Shown here one piece after another: positions 1 to 62,835 of a DNA stretch of 64,000 nucleotides. This DNA comes from Eudromia elegans (taxonomy: Eukaryota > Chordata > Aves > Tinamiformes > Tinamidae). The stretch spans positions 84,422-148,421 of the forward strand of contig PTEX01000204.1 in the NCBI GenBank assembly GCA_003342815.1. The letters run 5' to 3'. Positions within the stretch are counted from its first letter, which is position 1. The number at the start of each line of letters is the position of its first letter. Position numbers and translations under genes: made by a program. The notes beneath the pieces are model-generated. The model did not search any database and was not told the DNA's origin. It was given only the letters and a program-made list of their open reading frames with translations.

Positions 1-1329
1 AGCATTTGTATCAACATCTCAAAATGGAGAAACAGAAACATTTAGCTTTCCTAGACAAATGCAGCTGAAATAAATGAAGAACCCATGCAGGCATTAAAGA
101 TGTTGAAAATGAAAGCTGTGAAATTGTGCAACTGTTACTTAATCTGGCCTCTTCAAAAGCAGTATATTTTCAGGTCAGCGTTAGCTTTAGAGGAAACTTG
201 CACATTTCCAATTTCAGATGTTGTTACTGAAATTGCCCTACTTCTCATTATAAAATGTAACGTCAAGAATCGGCGGGGGGATATGAGGAAACATGTCCTT
301 AAATAGAAGGAGAACCTGTTACAATTCCTTCCTTAATATGTTTTCTTATTATGTGGAATTTGGAAAACAAACCTTATTTTCCTACACAGGCTTTCAGTGT
401 TGTTTTCTGCTTTTTAGTGTTTATTTACCATAAACTAGAACTTACAGCTGGGGCATTCCCCTCCCACTTCCCAGCCAGGGCCCAGAATCTATGCTCCGCA
501 CTACTTAGTTGGATGCAAATTGAAAAAATGCCCCAAGTACAAAAAGTACTTCTTTACCCTGGCAGGCTTCCACAGGTGGGTAATTGCAGCAGGTAGGGAA
601 AGGACTTCCGTGGTTGGTGAGGACATGAGAGGAGGGCTGGTTAACAGGCATGCAGGGCAACCTGTAGCTCTGGCATCCTGGCAAACGAGGTAAAATGTGA
701 GCAGCCTTGTCAAAGCTTCCCCTCCAAAATGACCCACGCAACCCTAGCAGGGTGTCCTTGTGGCTAGGGGTCGGAAAAGGCAATTAACCTACTGCTCTTA
801 ACGAAGGAGCTGTCAGGGGCAGGCAGGAGACGGGGACTGTGTTGCTAGCTGATGACTAATACATATATTTTTATCTTTTTAAAGCTCTAGCTCCTTGAGT
901 CATGGAGAGAACCGACATGCAAGTGAGAACCAAACCACACGGTTGGTGTGGCTAGAGTGAACCAAAACCTGCTACCGGAGTTTTGTAAAGCTTGACCACG
1001 CACCTGCTGAACCTCTTTTCCTTTTCTATGGTAATTCCACTGTGTAATATCTCTATCTTGTTTTTAATTGCAGGGCTGGCACCAAAGCTCTGATCTTGTC
1101 TTAACTTAAAATGCTCTCCAGGAGTGGCTTGTCTCTCCCTCCTGAGGATTTACCTCAGGCAAGTCTGGAGGCGAGAGGCCTTATGAGACTGGTGGCCTTT
1201 TCCAGGTCAGGATGGGACCACCGCCTGACTGTGGTGTTGAGGGCCTCTCATGGCCAAGGCCCTCTGGCTTTGCCCCTCTGCCAGACCACAGCCTCAAGGG
1301 ATGTCACTTTATCTCAGGGTCAACGTGCC
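1..1329. other. Upstream flank, no gene recognised
   Basis: This 1.3-kb stretch is ordinary mid-to-low GC DNA before the CpG island. Its open frames are short, unconserved in appearance and lack paired splice sites. An AATAAA lies at 69-74, but no 3' exon could be attached to it. In mammals UHRF1 lies upstream of KDM4B in the same orientation, so a UHRF1 3' end could be near. No UHRF1 coding sequence is visible here. Confidence 0.6.
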
Positions 1330-2560
1330 CTGGGACCTCGAGGCCACGGTGATGGCAGAGCAGCGACGAGGGTCCCACCTGCCCGCCGCCATGAGGCGCT
1401 GCGGGGGGCGGGGCCTGCCCGCCCCGTTGGCGCAGGACGCCCGCACCGCCCCCCCGCCCGCGCTGCTGTGCGGCTCCTCACGTACTCACCGCCCCGCGCT
1501 GACGGACACCCCGCGCCGCCTATCGCCACCCGCAGCACCCCGCTCTCGACCAATGGTAGCCGGGGGGAGGGCCGGCCTCGCCTCGGGACCGTGCCTCATT
1601 GGTCGGAAGGGGGCTGAGCGACGCGCACACGGCGGCCGTGCCCTGCCTGGTGGTAGGCGGGCCGCTGCCCCGGCGCTCTCCGCCAATGGCTGAGCCCCTT
1701 CGCCTTGTTGTTCGCTGCCCGGCAGCATCACAGGCCACGACGGCCGCCACTCGGCGGCGAGGCGCCCAATAGGCGCGGAGGTGGCGGCGCCGGCAGCCAA
1801 TGAGCGCGCCGAGGGGGCGGGCAGCAGGTGCTGGCCGTGGGGTATCGGCGATATCCCCTCCGCCGCCCCCCTCTTCCGTTCTCTGCCCCCCTCGCTGTGG
1901 TGACCGGGAGCCGCGGGGCCGCCGCCGGGCAGTGCCGCCGCCGTAGGTACCAGGCGGCCGCCGCCTCGCGCTCCCCGCCCCGCCGCGCGCACCCCGTCGC
2001 CCGCGGCTCCACCCCCGCTCCCGAGGCGCTTTAACCCCCCGCGCGGCCGCCCCGCTCCGTCCCCACCGACCTTCCCCCCCACCTTCCTCCCCCTTCCCTT
2101 CGGTGGGGCCTGGTCGGGCTGCGGCCTCGCCGCCCCTCCCCGTCGCTGCCTCCCGCTTCCGCGGCCGCCGGTCCCTTCGTGCGCCTCCTCCTCGCGGCCC
2201 GGCCCGGCCCTCTCCCGATTCCGGGCCCCGGCGCCGAGCGGCCCCGCTTTGTCTCGGGGCGCCGCTTCCGCCCTCCTCCTCCCCGCCTGTCCCTGCCTCG
2301 GGCTCCGCCGCCACGTTTCGCCATGGGGGCTGTTGATCCTCGTCGGTTTTGAGAGCGGGTGGTGCAGACCCCCCCCGCCAAAGGAAGGGGGAGCCCCTCG
2401 GTTCGGGGTGTGTGTGGGGGCAGCGCGATTTGGGGTTCGCGGGTGCGTTTGCGGGAGTGGATCACGAGATCGTGGCGGGTGGTGGCTGGGCCTCCCCGCT
2501 GTGTGTGGAGCAGGGCCCGGGAGCTGCCGGGGGTCTGGGCTTTAATCCCTGCATGCCAAG
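1330..2560 (+). promoter_or_regulatory. KDM4B: CpG-island promoter and probable non-coding exon 1 of KDM4B
   Basis: CpG dinucleotides are very dense here and sharply fewer on both sides. The island contains GC-box sequence near 1404-1414, five CCAAT boxes between 1550 and 1801, and no TATA box. It is the only such island upstream of the start codon, so it is taken as the KDM4B promoter. Transcription probably starts downstream of the last CCAAT box, roughly 1830-1960, and a 5' UTR exon should end within the island. The donor cannot be fixed by eye; GT sites near 1947, 2441 and 2752 are all possible. Long open frames on both strands here (for example 1520-2314 minus and 1111-1617 plus) are explained by the scarcity of AT-rich stop codons in GC-rich DNA. 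Confidence 0.85.
1550..1801. promoter_or_regulatory. Cluster of five CCAAT boxes (NF-Y type)
   Basis: CCAAT occurs at 1550-1554, 1683-1687, 1766-1770 and 1797-1801 on the + strand, and as ATTGG at 1598-1602. Clusters like this, inside a TATA-less CpG island, are typical NF-Y-bound core promoters. Four of the five point in the + direction, which fits transcription towards KDM4B. Binding is inferred, not shown. Confidence 0.7.
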
Positions 2561-3420
2561 GGCCTGGGTCCAGGCAGAGCAAGGATGTGACAGTGGCCTC
2601 CCCTCCTCCTCAGACACTGTCAAAGTCTAGGGCCAAGACTGCCATCTCCCCGTTAATAATCCCAGCGTTGACAGAAACCGCTGCGTTTACACCTGGAAGT
2701 CCCTTCCCCTCGCCCAGCAGTCCCAAGCGCGAGCGTTGCGCCATGGAGAAGTGAGGTACCGGCTCCGGAGCTGTTGCCACCCGCAGGATTTGCCTGTCCG
2801 GCCCTGCACTGCTGCCCTTTCCCTGCGCTTAGAGGCTCAGCTGCATTTTTCAAACAAGCAGAAAATACACGAGGGGCTTTTCTTCTGCCATGTAGCGCTT
2901 GGCGGAAGGGGAAACTATTCAGGAAACCCTTCTTACTAAGGTGGTGCTTGTGCTTTCCTTTAAAGTTGGCTTTGATCTCTCCTTTTTAAGATGATATACG
3001 TGGCTGTATTGGAGCTAGAGATGGTGCGAGAAGACTATTTTGAAACTCTTTTTGCCTTAACAAATTGAAATCGGGAGTTAGTTTTGGGTTTGCATGTGTT
3101 TTTGAACTTTGCCTATTCTATAAAAGCTGCTCTTGAGGACTAATGCTCTTTGGGGACACAAACTGTTTAATGCTGTTGTCTAAAGCCCAGAGCTTGGAGT
3201 TTTGGTCCATCTGGGTTGGTTTTGTGCTTGGGCAATACCTGATTGCCTTATATCATGCTATACACTTCTGAAGTTGAATGGGAAAAAGTTGTCCTTTAAG
3301 CAAAATAAGTCAGTTTTGAGGAGCACCATTGAAATGAAAACTGTAGTAGTATGTATGTGCCTTTTTCCCTGCAAAAAAAGGTCATTTCTTCCTTACAGAC
3401 TTTTATTTTTGAGTTTGGGG

Positions 3421-3466
3421 CTTGTTTTCTTTTTGTTTTTTTCTTTTTTTTTTCTTTTTTTTTCCC
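3421..3466. repeat. T-rich low-complexity tract
   Basis: Runs of T are interrupted by single C or G bases. This is an ordinary simple-sequence tract in intron 1. Confidence 0.8.
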
Positions 3467-6400
3467 TACTGTTTTATTAAAACCCATGTAACCACTAGAA
3501 TTATTGAGACTGGAAGAAAAAAATTACAGTTATGCTTCAGCAATTACATAAAATAACAGTTGGCCTGCATAGGGGTAACCGCTTTTTGACAGCAAGTTCC
3601 TAGTTTGTAGGTTCTTCTTTAATGATTGAAGACACTGAGGCAGTTAGACTGACTCTTCCAGTGCCAGGAGGAATCAGGACATTTTTTTCCCTATTTATGA
3701 GGGAGTTAGTCCTATGCAAAGTATATCTAGGTGGAGGGACTTGTTTCTGTGTTGCAGAACTACTGTTCACATCTAAGGCACTTGCTAAAACTTTTTCTGA
3801 AAGGGAAATATTGTCCACCATTCAGTAATGTGTTGGTTTTGCTCGCTGAAAAGAAATAATTCACTTAATAAGACCTTGGGTGTTGATAGTAATATATTAA
3901 AAAGTTAGTTAGAACATGTGGGAGAAAGAACAAAGTTCCTTCTCAGGTTCTGCATGCAAAATTTGACCTAAGAATAGTCTTTCACATGAAGACCTTCTGT
4001 GTGTGCGTGTATATTTATGCATGTAAAATACTTTACATAAGAAGTTTTTTCAACTTTTTGGTGAGAAATGGATTGGAGGTTGTCCTTTGATGGAGAATGT
4101 CACTTATTTTCTGTAGAGAATGCTAGCTATTGGTCCCAGACAAAATAATTTGCTGGTGTAATATGCTGTAATTTGGCATAACAAGCTGAATTGCTGGAGC
4201 AAATTTAACCAAAACTATTTCCAGTGATACCATCATATCCTGCCATATAACAGATAGAGAGAGTGTCCTACTAATCCAATGTGCAGACACTAACCTTTTT
4301 AAATTATCGAAAGTATATATAGCTACTCAAAATTTGGATCTATTTTTGTAGAACATGACTTGAGAAATTTTATGTGGGTTAAGAAAACCAGTTTGTCCAG
4401 CTGTGCTGGATAAGCATGTTGGCTATATATTTTTTGGAGGTACATTTATTGATAGTTATGATTTGTTCTAGTAGGATGTCAGCTATGATACAATAAACAA
4501 TGTGCTGGCATTCAAGTAGTTGTAATTAGCCGTCAAAGTTTACATCTCATTACAATGAATAGGGGTGTTCACACTTCAGGAGAAATAATAGCTCTGCCTT
4601 GCTGCAGGCTGGGACAACCATGCACCAGTTAACATGTTGTGAAAGTCTCCTTGCAGTTCCTTTGCAAGAACTAGAGACTATATTTAATTTCTATACCTTG
4701 TAAGCAATGCAGAGGAACTGCAGACTGGTGAATTTTGCACCCTTCCTGACTCATATTTTAATGTTTTATGCTATTAAAACTGGTCTGTAATGTCTTTTCC
4801 TGTCTGTCCATTCATTGTGTGCCTGCACTACGTGCAGCACTCCTTGTGATCATAGCATCTGCTAATTTCAAAGATGGATGACGGCTAAATATGTCACTGT
4901 GAGTGACAGATTCACTTAATATGTTTGCCTGCCATCAGGATTCTCTGTGGCCCTGCAAGGCATGATGTTAAATAATTTGGCTTGCATTTAAACCAAATAG
5001 AAGATGGTTTATCTGTTTGATGCATTAACAAACAGTGAAATCCCAGAGTGTTGCAAAATATTGGCAAAAATGTTGTCGTTACATATAAGTTTAATGATTT
5101 TAATATCCTGTTAGTATTCCCTGTACAAGACTGTCGTGGGGTGGGAGGTCTGTTTCCTTCTCAGTAGTCTTCAGTAAACTGATTATTGCTTATCAAGATT
5201 TTTTTTTTTTTCTTTCTTCTGGACCAAATATATTGTGTCTTATCGTGGCTTATGTATCTAGCTAGTTATTACTGTGGTTATTAAACTGCTTATTTTCATG
5301 GAGTATATTATTCTCTTTCATAAATGATGAAGCTTCTCAAACATGAAGCTGTAGATTCCAGAGAGAAGTGGGTAAAATTGGGCTGAAAAGCTTACTATGA
5401 GAGATTAACATTCTCTAACGTTACCTTGAAGCTTATGTGGAACAGGTCTGATTTTCTCACGGATTTTGCTTTCATTTAGGTTCTAGAGCATCCTGCATTT
5501 TGATTACAGTTGTGATGAAAAAGTGTGAAATGATTATGTAGATAAAGACTTTATATAACACATGCCAGAAGACACTTTTTTTTCCCTTTCCTCTTTCTCT
5601 CTGTGAATACAATTATTTTAAGTTATTTACAGGTGCAGCCCAGGATTGATATCCTTGCTAAAGCAAATTTCTGGAGTTGTGTGAACACATTGCTGGAGTT
5701 GCAAGAGTTGCTGCTTAGTCCTGTTCTTCTTCTGCTGCCTCTTCCTCTTTCTCAAGCTCTTCCTAGGTAGATAATTTTCTGGCACTGCAACTGCTCTGAA
5801 GCTGGCTCTGGGTCAGTGTGTCACACTCACTTTGGGCAGGACCTACAAGCACCTTGTTCAGGAAAGCAACCAAGATTTTAATTTTTACACTAAAAGATAC
5901 TTCCAACAACCCATACTCCAGCTGCCTAATTTGTTGAAATTCTAACTCTATCATACAAAAATCTGAGATAACCTAGCGAAGAAATTGAGCAAGTTACTGA
6001 GGATATTGCCGCATATTTCTAGTTCTAGAAGGTTTGCTGAAGGAAGACATTTGGGAAATAGTCCTCATTTAGCTATTAATCTGATACAGGAATTACATTT
6101 TTGTGTGTGTGTGAAGTGGTTTTCTGGGATGCATATGCTTGCTGAGGAATAAGAACAATACTGTGAGTTACTTCAAAATATTTTGAGGTCTACAGCATTG
6201 CTGTTTGAATTCAAATTTTATGTAGTAAGACTTTGAATTCCTGTTTTGGCTAAATAAGAGTATAAAAATGTTTATTTGTTTCCCCTCAATTACTCTGAGT
6301 CTGAGAAAATGATCCTCTTTTTATTGTATCCTGGAAGTTGAACTAGTGAGCTCCTAGGTGGTGGTGTTCGTACTGCAACACAGTGGACCCAAGCTGTCCT

Positions 6401-8048
6401 CCTGGCATCAAAGACGGCAAGTCCCAGCAGTGCTCCTGAGATTGACGTTAATAGAGCTCTGCATAGGTGATACTGAGCAGAAAGCAGGTTTTAAACGTGG
6501 TTGTCTTAAAGTGTACAACAATATGCGCAAAACATGGCTCCATATGCAAAATCCTTGAGCTATATTTTAGAAGGAGAATTAATTCTATCTATTTTACCTT
6601 AGAGGGCTTTCCTCTCTTATGCTCCTATTACCAATCAGGTTGAATCTCAAGAGACCCAATCCAGATTAAATGCTTTAGTACATTCAGGCAATAATGGACT
6701 GTTTTAGTTTCTTGCAGATTTGTGTTCTTAAATCCAAACATTTTCTGCTTTTAAATGCTGTTTGTGACTTCAACATTAAATAATTTTGCTGCAGTATGAA
6801 GTGTCTGAGTAACTACGCTAGAAAGATGTTCTGAGGGAAGGGTGAAGCTATTTGGTATTCTGCTATTGATAATTAGTCTTTATTTTACTTTAATGAGCTA
6901 TGTTTGGTGCTCGATTCCCAGTACAGGAGCATATGGAGTTCTGGAGGCGCCTTGTGAGATTTTTTTCATATATAGAGTTTATAATTCACAGAAGATCTTC
7001 TAATTTGTGAACGAAGTCCCCCCTAAACCCTCTATATATTCATCAGTTTGGCCAGCGGGTACTTGCTTTTGCCTTATAGAAGGAAGTGCTATCTCCCTGT
7101 TTCTCTTTCTTAAATCTTTCATCTGTTGCATTTACTCAGACCTTATGGAGGATATACAAAGCTCAAAGCAGTTTGAAGATTAAGAATATAAGGATGTGAA
7201 TATATATATTTTTTTCAAAAAATATGTTAGTTATAAATTCTCAGTGTAATCTTGCAGGAAAAAAATTGGTTTAAAACAGTGGGCTGAAAGAAGCTTTTGA
7301 TCCATGAGAAAATAGATATAAATTTGGTTTTATTTAGCTGACTTACTGGGAGAGGAAGCAGCTGGGAGCAGAGGAATCTGCCCTCTACGTTCCTCAGAGG
7401 CATCTAGTTGCAAATAAGCACATGGCGTTTCCACTGGGGTTTGCACACAAGGCTTAGTGGTCAAATAATGGGTTAAAAAAAACTTGTAAAAACTTCTCTT
7501 CTGAACAGGCCTCTTTTATATCTCAAAATACTAGAGATACTAAGCAAATCGGGTGAAGAAGTTAATTCAGGCACTGTGAGGTTGTGTTTTGTTTTTGATT
7601 TTCTTTTGAAACTTTCATTGTTTTCAGTTGAGGATCAGATTTGTTTTTCCCTCAAGCTGAATTTACTTTCATTTAAATGCTGCCAGGGGCTTGAAGCAGA
7701 CCTGTGCATAGGTTGCAGATGGGAAGCTCTGCTACTTTTTGGCATGCTTGGTTGGTTTTGTTTTAAATCCTGAATAGTATCTGCAGCCTCACGTGCAAGA
7801 AAGCAGCAGCATGTTTTTTCCTGATCTTTTTGGGAAGAGAAGCTCCAGCTTTAGCCAGACAAATGAGTGATTGTGAGGTGTAAGGGTGGATTCCTGGCGT
7901 GTTGAACATTCTGCTGTGATACCCTCGGATACCCTGTCCCAAGTGTGTGCAGCTTAATTTTCCATGGCTGTGAGTTGATACAAATTGTGTTGGTAAGTAT
8001 TTATTTTATTTTATTCTTTTTGTTGCTGTTGTTTTTTTTTTTTCCTTT

Positions 8049-8094
8049 GGTTTGTTTTTGTTTTGTTTGTTTTGTTTTGTTTTGTTTTTGTTTT
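8049..8094. repeat. TTTTG-type microsatellite
   Basis: Tandem imperfect units of three to five T followed by G. It lies in intron 1 with no sign of function. Confidence 0.85.
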
Positions 8095-11000
8095 CTCCTG
8101 AGTATCTAGGACTTGCATTTGCCTGCCCTGCTTTGGAGTACACTGACCTTAGATGGTCTCATATAAGGGTGTATAATTCATTGTCCTGAGGTGGTGTAAT
8201 GAGCTGTGGAAGTTAATTTTCTTAACTGTTAACAGCAATCTTACTAGTGCTACGAGTGCAGGGATGTTTGTTGTCCGCATTGATTAGATTAAGTGTTAGT
8301 AGGTTCAGCCTTCCATAACAAAAGGGCAATTGGATTGAAGAGCACCACTAACCCTCAATCTATTTTTGAGTGTGCGCAGACTCCAATATATATATATATG
8401 AAGGAACTTCTTGGTTTGCAGAGAGGCACTGTGTTGTAGGGGGAGATGTTGTTACAGTTGTACCATCTGGGAAAGTTTTGTCTTTTTCTTTTTTCTGAGC
8501 ATTTGCAGCTCTTTATGCTGAGGCTGTGGTTGGATGGGCCTGGGGCTTTGCAGGATTTCTGCCTCCATAGTGCCCCAGGCATCACAGTGCTCCGTGTCTG
8601 TTCGCACCGGGACGCGGCAGACTGCGTTTGGCCGGGGAGAAGAGCAAATGGCCACGGGTGGGAGGCCAGCAGCAAGCCAAAGGCTCCTGCTGCAAGGCTG
8701 CCTCCTGCTCCAAACCCTGGCCAATTGCTCCGCCGGCTGCAGGTCCTCGTCCTTCCGCAGGCCTTGAGACCAGTGCCAGGGCGAGCAGGTCACTGGCAGC
8801 TCTTCTACTTGGAGCTGGCCCCAGGCTGCAGAACGTGCTTGGGAGCATATTGCACTGCCTCTTTCCAGCCCCTTCTCTTGCAGATCAAAGGAGTCTTGTT
8901 GAGTCGTCCTGGGTGTAGTGTATTTTATATGTCTCACAAAATTATTCTTGCTTCTTGTGGCTTCCAGGTGACTATTTTGTATGCCTACAGCTGCTGCTTT
9001 TGCTATAGCCCTATGTACTAAATGGCGTATTGAATTTTGGTTTTCTGACTTCAAAGTCTTTGAAGTCAGTGACAGATTTTGTGGGATTGGTGCTGGGGAA
9101 CAGCATGTTTGGAGAGACAACAGGTTGTTCAAGAGCATTTTTACTGGTTATGTATAGTAATAAAAATGGTAATGGGACATGTGTCACTTGGGTCAAAATT
9201 TACCTTTAAACAGAACTCTGGTGCCCCCTTTAAAAGGACTCTGAAGGTACATTATGGATTCAGCTTTTTTGAATAAACTGAATATACCTTTCAAGCATAT
9301 TATGTTTGTTTTAGCAAGATTAAATGTGGTCTTTCCTAGTGATACTAGAAAAAAATTACTTTAGTCATAGATTTCTGTTACCTGCTGACCTGTTTGGGAA
9401 TGATCACGCATAGTTGCAATAATAGCAGAACCAGTTTGCTTTACCTTTGCCAAAGGTTGCCCTTGATACTTCCCCTAGGTATATGTTTATATATATATTT
9501 AGTTCCAGTGACGATACCTAAACACAGATTTTTTTTTTTTTTTTCCCCCTAATACTCACTGTCTTTAGTTAAAGTTAATCCCCAACTCAAAGGCTTGAGG
9601 AGAATAAAAGTTGACGTTATTCCATTTCTCCAAGATCAGTAGTGTTCGATCTGTAGGGGACTTCTTTAAAAGCCCCAAGCTTTTCACTGCAAACAAGTAC
9701 TCCTGTTTCTGTAAGTTGGTAGGGACGTTAGCAAGCAGAAGTCTTTGATCCCAGCTGGGTTTCAGAGGCTTTTTCTGCACCATGCAAAGCTTTTAATCAA
9801 CAGGTGTAGAATTTCAGTCACAAAGGTGTTGTGGTTCACATCAATTTTAGAGGTAAAAGTCTCACATACAAGTCATTGAAATAAAAATCTCACCTCTTTG
9901 TGTCCACTGAGATCATCTCTCTGGAGACGTATCGTAGTGTTACCTTACAGCCAGTGCAAATTAGAAGATGCTTCAAAACATTTCAGCTTGTTACTCTCTT
10001 ACAAAGAAACTGAATGCACCCTGCTGAGAAAAATGCTTTAATACTTCTTTTCAAGATCTAATAGCGAGCTAAGAATTTTCTGTAAAATTGTCCTTTTTGG
10101 TATAAATAATGAAGAGAGTAGAGGCTGTTAGGATGCCTTGTCACCATCAACGCCTTCACAGCGAGGGCAGAGCCATGAATGAAAAATGGGCTCAGTGTTC
10201 CCAGAATAGCTGAATTCTGTTGCAGATTTTTTCTCAGTGCTGCTCGTGATCCGGTTTATTGAGAATATCTCCGTAGTGTTGCTGTCTGCATGGCTGTAGC
10301 ATGGTGCAGTCCTGCTGCCCTGGTCCCTTGGGATCAGCGTGGCTGGGAGCGGAGAAGGAGTTACAATAAAGAGTGCTCCTGTTTACCCAGTTTGGTATTT
10401 GCAGTCCTCAGAGCAAGTGGCTCTGGCCACTTAATACCTCAGGTTAATCAAATGAATATACATTACAGAAAATATTGTCTAAGGCTTATGTTAAGATTCT
10501 CCATAGAATAGAGGTTAAACATGGAAAAATCTGTTTACTTGCTCTGCACTGTAAAGTTCCAGAGTATTGAATGATGTTTCTTGTGTTAAGACAAATAAAC
10601 ATGTTAGTTCATGTTACAATAACAGTGCTTATCAACAGTGCTTATCTTTACCTGAAGGTTCCTCTCCCCCTCCCCACTCCCCGCCATTTGAACTTGTGTT
10701 TCGATTATTCATTCCCGGGGTGTGGAATAAAAATTGGAGTTTGTCTGAGATAATCTTGAGAAAACATGGGATAAAAGCTGGCTTTGTCCACTGTTTGTGT
10801 GGTTGTGAGTCTAAAGTAAAGCTGCAAATCCTGGGAAGATGTCCCTGGAGCAGATGGCACTGGCAAGGATCCTCCTCAGGAAAGAATTTGAGATTGTTGC
10901 CCTGTGCCAGTACTCTAGAGCAGCCAGTGCACAGTGCTGAGGTACAGCATGACTTCGCTCATCCTGCTTGTTTGAACCTCCACGTCCTTTCCAGACCTAG

Positions 11001-12754
11001 TTTAAAAATGGGAGAATAGTCTCACCAAGACTGTGTCTGAAGAGACATTTGGGGCTGGTGTCTCTGTTTCCCACTTTTTGAATATCTACTTTTACTTTGA
11101 ACTCTTCACTGCGATTGGCAATGCTTTTCTAGCGACTAAGGTTTTCTGAAAAAGCTTTGGAGGAAACTTCAGTTGATGGATGCCCCGAGCTTGATGCTTG
11201 ACAGCTCCGATGACTTGTCTTGGGATCAGGAGGTGCTGTTTTCTTTTTGGATTTCTGTAAAACAATTGCGTAGTAAATTGTTCTTGCAGCTATAGATCAA
11301 TGATGTACGTTACCTTGAAGTATTGCGCTTAGAACGTCGCCGAGCCTTCTCTGTATCGCAAGGTTTGCAATCTCTCCATCACAGCCACGCTGAAGCTTGA
11401 AGTGGTTGGTTAAAGGACCTGTTTATTGGAAATTGCAACGATTTCTGTTAGAAATGCACTTGTTAGAAGTAGCTGTGAATTACTGAGGTGGAGAGGAGTA
11501 AAGAGAGTGAAATTTTATCCTTCTCTGAGGATGATTTGGGATTATGATACGATATTTGACTTTATATTTGCTGCTGTTAAGGACTGTCACTTTGGAAGGG
11601 CTCTTCTGGCAGGGTTTTTAGTGTGAGCAAGATAGTAAAGTGGAGACAGCGGGCAAGGCTCGTGGCTGCTGCATCTTCAAGTCTTTTGGAGTCTTGTTAG
11701 GGAAGAGCTTAGAGTTGCAGACCGCTGTTTTGAAACACAGTTTACAGAGGAGTTGTTCTGACAGTATTTTTAAATTTTATGTAGCAACCATTCTTTTGCC
11801 TTTGGAAAGAAAACTGCTTTACTCAGCTAAAATTATGAAAGAAATTTTGATACCTTGGAGAGCTGGGTGTTGGATGTGCCCAAATTAGTGCATGATGTTT
11901 TTTAATTGCAAGAGGCAAGTCTCTTTGGAAATGAGTTTTCTGTCATGCTCGATTAACATAGCAGCCTGTCATTTTTTTTTTCCCCTATTAACACGAAGAC
12001 TATTTTAGCAGCATCTGGAATACTTTTTGGCTAGTTTGAAATTACTTTAAATCAAACTTATTTTACTTGTGATTTCAAAGTTGCATGTGATGTAATGTTG
12101 CTGAACTGTGGGGTTTTTTTGTTTGAAGTCCTGCACTGCCCTCTGGTGATATTCTGCCTGTATTGTAGGAACGTGGGTTTTCTAACTTGGAGGATATTCC
12201 CCATAGTAGCATTTACAGCTGAAGTGTCATTAAAACCTTTTGTTTTCCTCGTAAGCTTCCAGCATAAGCTTTCAAAGGCCCTTTTGAAAAATTGTTATTT
12301 CATCCAGAGGTGTTTTGGGTTTATTTCCTGTGCGTTTTGAAGTAAGCAGTTTTGAATGCACATTTATAGCTGTGTGGTTTTTCCCTATGGGAAAGTGAAA
12401 CTTGGGGCCAGTGACATTCCCTGTTTCCGAAGCGAGTCCTGTCGCAGGCCACGGTACCTGAGCTCCTTCTCCAGTGAAGTGTCTTGAAGACTTAGTGGAG
12501 TCTGTTGGTACTTGGCCCTTTTTGGGGCCTTGCTAACAACAGACTAAGTGGATTTTTGGTCAGCAGCCCTTCAAAACCATGTTAGAGGATACCTAAAGTG
12601 CTCTCTCATTAGTGTGGGAGTGAAAAACATGCTCAGGAATTTCTATGAGATTTATTGGAGAAAAAGAAAAGAAATCTCCCTTTTCCTACTTCTCTATTCT
12701 TTATTTCTTTCCGTTTTGTTTTCACAGTGCAGGTGTCACTAACCTACTGGAAAG

Positions 12755-62835
<50,081 letters not shown>

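Larger units (their letters stand above)
2561..12727 (+). other. KDM4B: KDM4B intron 1 (start approximate)
   Basis: This is about 10 kb of intron between the CpG island and the acceptor before the start codon. It holds T-rich tracts (3421-3466), a TTTTG-type microsatellite (8049-8094) and a TA run (8385-8399). A slightly GC-richer patch at 8446-9138 has several overlapping chance open frames on both strands. A consensus donor-like site at 7993 (TTG followed by GTAAGTAT) could end a second non-coding exon, but no convincing acceptor partner was found. No other gene is recognisable. Confidence 0.75.

Noticed and set aside
1-1329. Possible 3' end of upstream neighbour UHRF1
   Set aside because: Expected from mammalian gene order, but no UHRF1 coding sequence is visible; one AATAAA alone is not enough.
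1486-2314. Long minus-strand open frames of 198 and 264 codons in the CpG island
   Set aside because: GC-rich sequence has few stop codons. The frames overlap each other and plus-strand frames, have Arg/Gly/Pro-only composition and no domain.
8446-9138. Overlapping 191-codon plus and 228-codon minus open frames in intron 1
   Set aside because: Several frames on both strands are open at once, the proteins are low-information with no family resemblance, and no splice or promoter context supports them.
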